From: Gelidibacter sp035515035
Lineage (GTDB): Bacteria > Bacteroidota > Bacteroidia > Flavobacteriales > Flavobacteriaceae
Assembly (NCBI RefSeq): GCF_035515035.1
Contig: NZ_DATJCA010000100.1
Span: 1-38,208 of the forward strand
Length of the DNA stretch: 38,208 bases
Direction: 5' to 3'
In this document: piece by piece, positions 32,456-38,208 of the stretch
Numbering within the stretch: the first letter of the stretch is position 1
Layout: every line of letters starts with the position of its first letter
The notes under the pieces: generated by a model
What the model was told of the DNA's origin: nothing
Seen by the model: the letters and a program-made list of their open reading frames with translations, nothing else
The model's database searches: none
Position numbers and translations under genes: made by a program

Positions 32456-35400
32456 TTAAAGTATTACAAGTTTCTGGATCTTCTCAACCTGCTTATTCAG
32501 CTGATTGGATCTTACTTTTAGTTTATAGACATAGACTCCTTTCCCAATTTTATCTCCAAAATCATCACGACCGTCCCAAACAATATCTCTTGAAAGTGCC
32601 GAAGCACCTTCATTACAACATCCGCCTGCATTGGTTTGACTATTTATGGTTTTGACAAGCTTCCCGGAAATAGTGAATATCTGTATTGAAACGTCTAAAG
32701 GTTGCGAACTATTGTGATTGAACCAAAATTCTGTGTAATTTATGAATGGATTAGGATAATTTAGAACGTTTTCAATCTTCAGTTCTTCATCTTTATCATG
32801 CACCACAAATTGAATTTCAGCAACCCCAGAGTTGTTATAAACATCCCAAGCTTTAAGGGTCAACGTATGAAGTCCAGGCTCCAAATCACGAAAAGGATAG
32901 GTAACTTCTCCTTTAGTATAATCGTCTACCTGAGCTCTATAATAATCATTCAATACAAACGGATTGGTTTCATCCCCATCAATAATGGCGACAATATCAT
33001 GGCCAATACCACTTGCGGTATTGATTCCATTACGATCTTCGAGTTTTGCCAAAAGCGTAGGCGCTTCATTGGTAATACCACCGGAAACAAAACTTTCGTC
33101 ATTCATGTAAAGCTTAACAATTGGCCCGATGTTATCTGTTTCAGCATTTTCATTGATCCCTCCCACTAATATCTCAAAACTTGAACCCGCTTGATCTTGT
33201 AAGGGCGTATTTGATTTTGCATAGAGACTGACTTTTCCTTTACCAACAGGAACCCCAACATCTCTTGGAACCACAAACTCAAAATCAAAATGGCCATTGG
33301 CCACGGTAGCTTGTCCTATAAATATTTTTTCGCCCAATGTGGTGAAATCCATTTTAATCAATTGGCCATTCTGGCTGATATTGTTATTGGCCAATGTTTG
33401 ACGCTGGATGTCCTTATCAAAAATTGTGGCAGTGAGCACCCCGTTGTAACCGGTCATTAAATTCCCCGAAGGGTCCAAAACCTCTCCTGACATTTTAATT
33501 TTACTCAGTGCTTTTAAAGTATCATTGCTTTGCCCTAATGGGATATCGTTTATTTTGGTCAATTGAATACTAGGTTTTGCGAAGGCCAATTTCATTGCCG
33601 GATCACCTATAAAAAAAACCAAACGTCTTTGTTGGATTCCAGAAATGGTAGGATCAGTTTTTGTAAGCCGTAAAGCTTCAGCCATGGTAGGATACTCGTT
33701 TGAACCGAAACCAAAAAGATATTTCTCCAACTGTATATTAAAGGTCACACCAACACTAACAAAAATTTGGCGTGTGGTGGTAATCAATGCGATGGCACCT
33801 CCTTGTGGATTCCAATAGGTATACTCTCCCGCGGTGGGGCGAAAGGGATTGTCAAAACGGGTATACTCGCAAGTAACCGTCACAAAACAGTTAAACTTAC
33901 AAGTGTTCCTTATTTCTTGTGAATCGTTTTTATCAAAAATACGTTCTGAGGCCAAACCGTCCTCACCCCCATGACCAAAATAATTGACCACCAAGGCGCC
34001 CACTTCAACAGCATCCTTTATGGCTTTGTTTACGGCGGGATAACGTTCACCACTGGCTGAGGCTTCTTGTTGGTAAGCATCTGAATGGATTTTGACCACG
34101 TTTAAGAATGGCTTTTCAGCAGTAATGTTTCTGCCTATTTCATCGGTAGTTTCCTGAAGCACACTTTCCCATGCCACATCAACGTCATCAGAGACCACCA
34201 CGACGTTATTACGCCAACTTCCGTAGGATTCATCTTGATAGTACAACTCAATTTTATCCACCATTTCTTTGGCGCGTTGCGGCGTTTCCGCCAAAATCCT
34301 TCCCACGGCAATATCTAGCTTATTTGATGAGCTCATGTCACCTTCGTTAAAATCCATCATGCCAAAAAAATCATCAGAAATAAAGGCATTGGTCAAACTA
34401 AAGCTATCCAATGAGTGCCAAGAAGGAACAATATTGGTGTTGTTGGGAATTCGGTCTTTATAATCAAATGAGGCGTCTCCAAAAAGGCATAGATATTTTA
34501 GTCGTTTATCTGGTGCACTCGCATTGTGATAGACATAGCGCACCAGATTCCGGATTGCAGAGACATCCTGGTTGCCCGAACTGAACTCGGTGTAAATTTC
34601 ATCGAGGGTCACAACTTTGACGTTGAGATTGTTTTGTGTTCTGTTTATTTGGGCCAAGCGCTCAGCTTGTGCAACTAAATTGTTCGGGGAAATGATGAGG
34701 TAATCAACATCTTTAAATTGACCTTGTTCATCCTTAAAAATGGTGCCTTTAATATTTTGATTGCTAACACTAGTTTTATTTTCTCTTAATGGCTCATAAT
34801 AATCTGAAGGTGTTACCGCCAGGTAAGTTTTTGATATTCCGGAAATGGATTTAAAATTCAATACTGAATTCCTCTCAGTATTGGCGAAAGCTGTCACCTC
34901 ATATTTATTGCTGATATCCCAAATTTCTGAAACAGAAGCAGCATTGGTCAAGTTATACTCAACAATTCCAGGTGTATTGGCCACCTGATGGTTCGTAAAT
35001 ATAAATTGCTCACCTTCAAAAATCAGACCTCGCGTAGCTTCAATGGATATATAGTCTAAATACCCATGAGACGTTGGAATTCCTGAATTGTTGTAATTGA
35101 GATTGACCACAACATTGGAAGTAGTTAACATGACATTGCTATTAAAGAACTTTCCATCTGCCAGGATTGGTGAACTGATAGGTGAAAATGCAAAATTTGC
35201 CACTACATTTGAATTGACCTTAACTGCCATGCTGGTTGAGACTTGAGAGGTTGAGGCTGCAAAAATTTTAACCCGTGCTGGCTCAGAAGAAACAAGATTA
35301 GGGAAATTGAACTCAAATTGCTTTTCGTTTTCAAAATCAAAACGTTCACCAAACCATCGTCTTCCAACCCGTACAATATTTATCTCATCAACTTCATGAA

Positions 35401-36316
35401 ACTGATAATCCTGAAATGTATTTACCACATAAGTTGAAGGGCTTGCAGGTTGTGACATATTTTGGATCCGTTTCCCTAAACCCCCACTCACATTGACATA
35501 ATAACAACTCTTATCCGTGAAGATATTGTTATTGGTATTACTTTCTGCGTTAAATCCTGTGGGTCCTTCAGCATAAAATAAAATATAGTCGTCGCCATTA
35601 AATTCTTCATCTTCTTCTCCCACAAACTTTATGGCATTTTCTGTAAGGTCAAGAGGATAAGGTTCTGAATTGGACAATGGCAACATGGCGCCTCCATTTC
35701 CGAAAATTTTAATCGTGCGCGGATCTACCGAATTCGTATTCACCCCTAGCGCGTTCAAAAAACTTCTGGTCAGTTTAAAAACTCCAGATTTGTCCACATA
35801 AAATCGGTACCAATTTCCTGAGCTGAGAACAGAATTACTGAGAATGTGAGTTTGATTCGGATAGGCAGTAAAAGATCTACTGGCAGAAATATTATAAGAA
35901 ATTGTAAAAGAAGTTATTTTTTTATACACGCCGTTGTCCTTTATAATAGGCGTTATTTCAAGGTAAGCATGCGTTTTATCTCGTGATGTTGTATTTTCAA
36001 AATGCAATTTTGGAGCGTTCGGGATCGTTTCAATAGGAATGGATCGCAGTTCATCAGCAGAAATAATAGCATAAGACACCTTGGTAAGTGACACCGAATT
36101 TTTGTTGATCATTCCCTCGGAGCTCCATTCTGCGAAAAACTTGATCCCGGTATTGGTATCAAAACTAAAATGATCTCTATTAAAATAAGGTACTGTAATG
36201 GCGGAAGATTCTGTTTCAAGAGCAATATGGCCATTCCATATAATGTCAAAACGCTTTTCTTGGGAAAAACCTAAAGTTGATATTAAAACAAAAAGTATTA
36301 GTAACTTTATTCTCAT
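32456..36316 (-). CDS. porU: Type IX secretion sortase PorU (C25 family)
   Basis: This 1286-residue cell-surface sortase removes the C-terminal signal of type IX cargo and attaches anionic lipopolysaccharide. The ATG at 36316 gives a signal peptide (MRIKLLILFVLISTLGFSQ); the 36352 alternative adds an unlikely hydrophilic stretch. The gingipain-like C25 domain has catalytic His-782 (VVNYFGHGGEDG) and Cys-816 (VTVTCEYTRFDNP). An Ig-like and linker region follows. The protein ends in a CTD-like domain (NVLNYPNPFINYTEFWFN ... GVYVYKLKV) that in PorU is retained rather than cleaved. It is transcribed with porV and divergently from gldJ, the arrangement known from Flavobacterium johnsoniae. Confidence 0.95.
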   Translation of the reverse strand: MRIKLLILFVLISTLGFSQEKRFDIIWNGHIALETESSAITVPYFNRDHFSFDTNTGIKFFAEWSSEGMINKNSVSLTKVSYAIISADELRSIPIETIPNAPKLHFENTTSRDKTHAYLEITPIIKDNGVYKKITSFTISYNISASRSFTAYPNQTHILSNSVLSSGNWYRFYVDKSGVFKLTRSFLNALGVNTNSVDPRTIKIFGNGGAMLPLSNSEPYPLDLTENAIKFVGEEDEEFNGDDYILFYAEGPTGFNAESNTNNNIFTDKSCYYVNVSGGLGKRIQNMSQPASPSTYVVNTFQDYQFHEVDEINIVRVGRRWFGERFDFENEKQFEFNFPNLVSSEPARVKIFAASTSQVSTSMAVKVNSNVVANFAFSPISSPILADGKFFNSNVMLTTSNVVVNLNYNNSGIPTSHGYLDYISIEATRGLIFEGEQFIFTNHQVANTPGIVEYNLTNAASVSEIWDISNKYEVTAFANTERNSVLNFKSISGISKTYLAVTPSDYYEPLRENKTSVSNQNIKGTIFKDEQGQFKDVDYLIISPNNLVAQAERLAQINRTQNNLNVKVVTLDEIYTEFSSGNQDVSAIRNLVRYVYHNASAPDKRLKYLCLFGDASFDYKDRIPNNTNIVPSWHSLDSFSLTNAFISDDFFGMMDFNEGDMSSSNKLDIAVGRILAETPQRAKEMVDKIELYYQDESYGSWRNNVVVVSDDVDVAWESVLQETTDEIGRNITAEKPFLNVVKIHSDAYQQEASASGERYPAVNKAIKDAVEVGALVVNYFGHGGEDGLASERIFDKNDSQEIRNTCKFNCFVTVTCEYTRFDNPFRPTAGEYTYWNPQGGAIALITTTRQIFVSVGVTFNIQLEKYLFGFGSNEYPTMAEALRLTKTDPTISGIQQRRLVFFIGDPAMKLAFAKPSIQLTKINDIPLGQSNDTLKALSKIKMSGEVLDPSGNLMTGYNGVLTATIFDKDIQRQTLANNNISQNGQLIKMDFTTLGEKIFIGQATVANGHFDFEFVVPRDVGVPVGKGKVSLYAKSNTPLQDQAGSSFEILVGGINENAETDNIGPIVKLYMNDESFVSGGITNEAPTLLAKLEDRNGINTASGIGHDIVAIIDGDETNPFVLNDYYRAQVDDYTKGEVTYPFRDLEPGLHTLTLKAWDVYNNSGVAEIQFVVHDKDEELKIENVLNYPNPFINYTEFWFNHNSSQPLDVSIQIFTISGKLVKTINSQTNAGGCCNEGASALSRDIVWDGRDDFGDKIGKGVYVYKLKVRSNQLNKQVEKIQKLVIL

Positions 36317-36444
36317 TAGTCTGTATAAATCTTTTTCAAAAAATAACTGCAATCTAATACTATTCTCACCAACTGAAACCGCTAATTATATAGAAAGAAT
36401 AACGTTTGTAGGCATTTGTTAGTATAACGTGTCTGATTTTAATT

Positions 36445-36452
36445 CAAATTTA
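36445..36452 (-). promoter_or_regulatory. Candidate -7 box for porU-porV
   Basis: On the minus strand TAAATTTG is an exact TAnnTTTG match in the 327-bp porU/gldJ spacer, 128 bp before the porU ATG. A clear -33 TTG is missing at the expected distance. Confidence 0.35.
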
Positions 36453-36581
36453 CAACAATAATTACTTTTATACACCGTTATAGAAATACTGAAAACACCG
36501 ATAAAATCGCTAAAAATCCGACGTCGTGTTCAAAAAAAGGGATGAAATGCAACTTTTTTTCAATCTATTTGATAAAAACGC

Positions 36582-36611
36582 TTGTTACTTTCTCTTTAAT
36601 TACTATATTGC
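36582..36611 (+). promoter_or_regulatory. Candidate promoter of gldJ
   Basis: TTG (36582-36584), a 19-nt spacer and TATATTGC (36604-36611) resemble the Bacteroidota promoter with one T missing from the TTTG part of the -7 box. It lies 32 bp before the gldJ start. Nothing else was recognised in this spacer apart from the porU box. Confidence 0.4.
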
Positions 36612-36643
36612 GTCACTAAATTTAATCAGCTTACTTAAAAAGT

Positions 36644-38208
36644 ATGGATATGAAAAACATCATTAATATAAGGATTGCATTTGCCCTAATGCTCTCTTTA
36701 GCAATGGTTGGATGTAAAAGATCTTCATCGTCAAACCAATCCAGAGCTACTGGATGGAAAATTAACGACAAGAATGGAGGTTTTCAATACAACACCAATT
36801 TTAAAGAACAAGAAACTTCCCCAGGTTTAGTTTTTGTTGAAGGTGGAACCTTTACCATGGGTAAAGTGCAGGATGATCCTATGCACGATTGGAACAACAC
36901 TCCTAATCAACAACATGTTCAATCCTTTTATATGGATGAAAGTGAGGTGACCAACAAAATGTACTTAGAGTATCTGGATTGGATCAAACGCGTATATCCG
37001 CCAGATGATCCCAGTTTCAAATTGATTTATCAAAGTGCTTTACCAGACACTCTAGTTTGGAGAAACCGACTTGGTTATAGTGAAATGATGACTGAAAACT
37101 ATTTACGTCACCCAGGCTATGGCGAATATCCTGTGGTTGGTGTTAGCTGGATTCAAGCCGTCGATTTTGCCAACTGGAGAACAGATCGAGTGAATGAACT
37201 GTATTTAGAAAAAGCTGGATTCTTAAAAAGAGATGCACGTATCACTGATGTGAATGCAGATGCCAATTTCAACACAGATACGTATATCAATTCTCCAAGT
37301 TCTACGTATGGTGGAAATACAGAGATTCTTGAAGGTGGAAAAAGAAGACAACAAACAGATGCAGATGGCAACCCTATTAATGTATATGCCAAGAGAGAAT
37401 CAGGTATTATATCTCCAGAATACCGCTTACCTTCTGAAGTGGAGTGGGAATATGCCGCATTGGGTCTGAATGAACTAAGAAACTACAATGCCATTCGTGG
37501 TAGAAAAAAATACCCATGGAGTGGTCAATATACCCGTTCTGGTAAAAGAAAAACTAGAGGAGATCAATTAGCAAACTTTAAGCAAGGTAAAGGTGATTAT
37601 GGTGGAATTGCAGGATGGTCTGATGATGGGGCTGATATTACCAACAAAGTAAAATCATACCTGCCAAACGATTTTGGAATATATGATATGGCGGGCAACG
37701 TTGCCGAATGGGTAGCTGATGTTTACAGACCTATTGTTGATGATGAGTTCAATGATTTCAACTACTACCGTGGTAACGTCTATACCAAGAATGCCATTAA
37801 TGAAGATGGCACCGTAAAAGTGGTCACTTCTGATGACATTGTTTATGATACGTTAAGCAATGGCCAAGTTGTACCTAGAAACTTACCGGGTACTATATTA
37901 CAGGTGCCAATTAGCAGTGAAGACGCTTACTTAAGAACAAATTTTGACGCCAGCGATAATAGAAACTTTAGAGACGGCGACAGAAGATCATCACGTTATT
38001 ATACTGATAACTTTGATGACAATGGTGATGGTACAGCAACTGATACAAAACAAATGTACAATTCGCCAAGACATGAAGTAACTACGGACTCAACGGGTGC
38101 CATTGTTAGACTCATCGACAAATCGAACAACAGAACGTCTTTGATCAATGATAATGTAAGAGTTTATAAAGGAGGTTCATGGAAAGACAGAGCGTATTGG
38201 ATTGATCC
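36644..38208 (+). CDS. gldJ: Gliding motility lipoprotein GldJ (3' end missing)
   Basis: The first 521 residues of GldJ are present; the frame is open to the window edge with no stop. GldJ is an outer-membrane lipoprotein with a formylglycine-generating-enzyme-like fold, needed for gliding and for stability of the GldK/SprA machinery. Lipobox: LAMVGC, Cys-24 from this ATG or Cys-22 from the equally possible ATG at 36650. The FGE-sulfatase fold is shown by LVFVEGGTFTMG (about 60), DESEVTNKMYLEYLDW, PVVGVSWIQAVDFANW, YRLPSEVEWEYAA, GIYDMAGNVAEWV and VYKGGSWKD at the edge. The catalytic cysteines of true formylglycine-generating enzymes are not seen, consistent with a structural role. It is divergent from porU as in Flavobacterium. 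Confidence 0.95.
   Translation, partial: MDMKNIINIRIAFALMLSLAMVGCKRSSSSNQSRATGWKINDKNGGFQYNTNFKEQETSPGLVFVEGGTFTMGKVQDDPMHDWNNTPNQQHVQSFYMDESEVTNKMYLEYLDWIKRVYPPDDPSFKLIYQSALPDTLVWRNRLGYSEMMTENYLRHPGYGEYPVVGVSWIQAVDFANWRTDRVNELYLEKAGFLKRDARITDVNADANFNTDTYINSPSSTYGGNTEILEGGKRRQQTDADGNPINVYAKRESGIISPEYRLPSEVEWEYAALGLNELRNYNAIRGRKKYPWSGQYTRSGKRKTRGDQLANFKQGKGDYGGIAGWSDDGADITNKVKSYLPNDFGIYDMAGNVAEWVADVYRPIVDDEFNDFNYYRGNVYTKNAINEDGTVKVVTSDDIVYDTLSNGQVVPRNLPGTILQVPISSEDAYLRTNFDASDNRNFRDGDRRSSRYYTDNFDDNGDGTATDTKQMYNSPRHEVTTDSTGAIVRLIDKSNNRTSLINDNVRVYKGGSWKDRAYWID

Noticed and set aside
32456..36316. PorU as an ordinary secreted gingipain-like protease
   Set aside because: The linked porV, divergent gldJ and overall length identify the sortase rather than a cargo protease.

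Overview
The window reads as a chromosomal segment of a marine-type Flavobacteriaceae bacterium (Bacteroidota). The strongest evidence is the porV-porU / gldJ cluster of the type IX secretion and gliding machinery, a PafA-type alkaline phosphatase, a flavobacterial small protein downstream of an ECF sigma gene, A+T-rich spacers without Shine-Dalgarno sequences, and promoter-like TTG...TAnnTTTG boxes. No rRNA, tRNA, CRISPR array, intact transposon or prophage was seen. Most of the window is core metabolism and envelope biology; the unusual material lies in the spacers and in one envelope/regulator cluster.

Layout. 1-3590: end of purK, purE and a cytosolic M3 peptidase. 3776-5403: an ECF sigma gene with a tiny partner protein, facing a UbiA-like membrane protein gene whose 3' end overlaps the partner. 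5590-10872: gcvP, a strong terminator, then a FabH-like ketoacyl synthase coupled to a GT4 glycosyltransferase. 10873-11247: three roughly 100-bp tandem units of a degenerate repeat that also occurs at 15.7 kb and 24.8 kb. 11248-13723 (minus): PafA phosphatase and DNA/RNA nuclease, probably a phosphate-scavenging pair. 13837-15341: MlaE/MlaF lipid transporter. 15342-15839: a gene-free stretch with AACTCATAACTC-type repeats and a 222-bp segment with imperfect terminal inverted repeats. 15840-19094 (minus): DUF389 protein, ManC and a SprT-like protein. 19295-20493: CbpA/CbpM chaperone pair.

20814-24773 is the most interesting region. It holds a YceI protein, a porin-like beta-barrel, a second YceI-like protein, a DoxX-like membrane protein and a divergent ECF sigma factor. 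The first gene has a Crp/Fnr-like palindrome centred about 40 bp upstream of its predicted transcription start, and the sigma/DoxX spacer contains a perfect 14-bp palindrome overlapping an ECF-like -35 element. I infer a redox- or envelope-stress-responsive module; its function is not known to me.

24884-38208: a small TUDOR-like protein; a minus-strand operon of M28 lipoprotein peptidase, SDR and HAD phosphatase; pdhA-pdhC (E1 alpha and a two-lipoyl E2, with no E1 beta gene beside them); cytidine deaminase; then porU-porV transcribed away from a truncated gldJ at the right edge.
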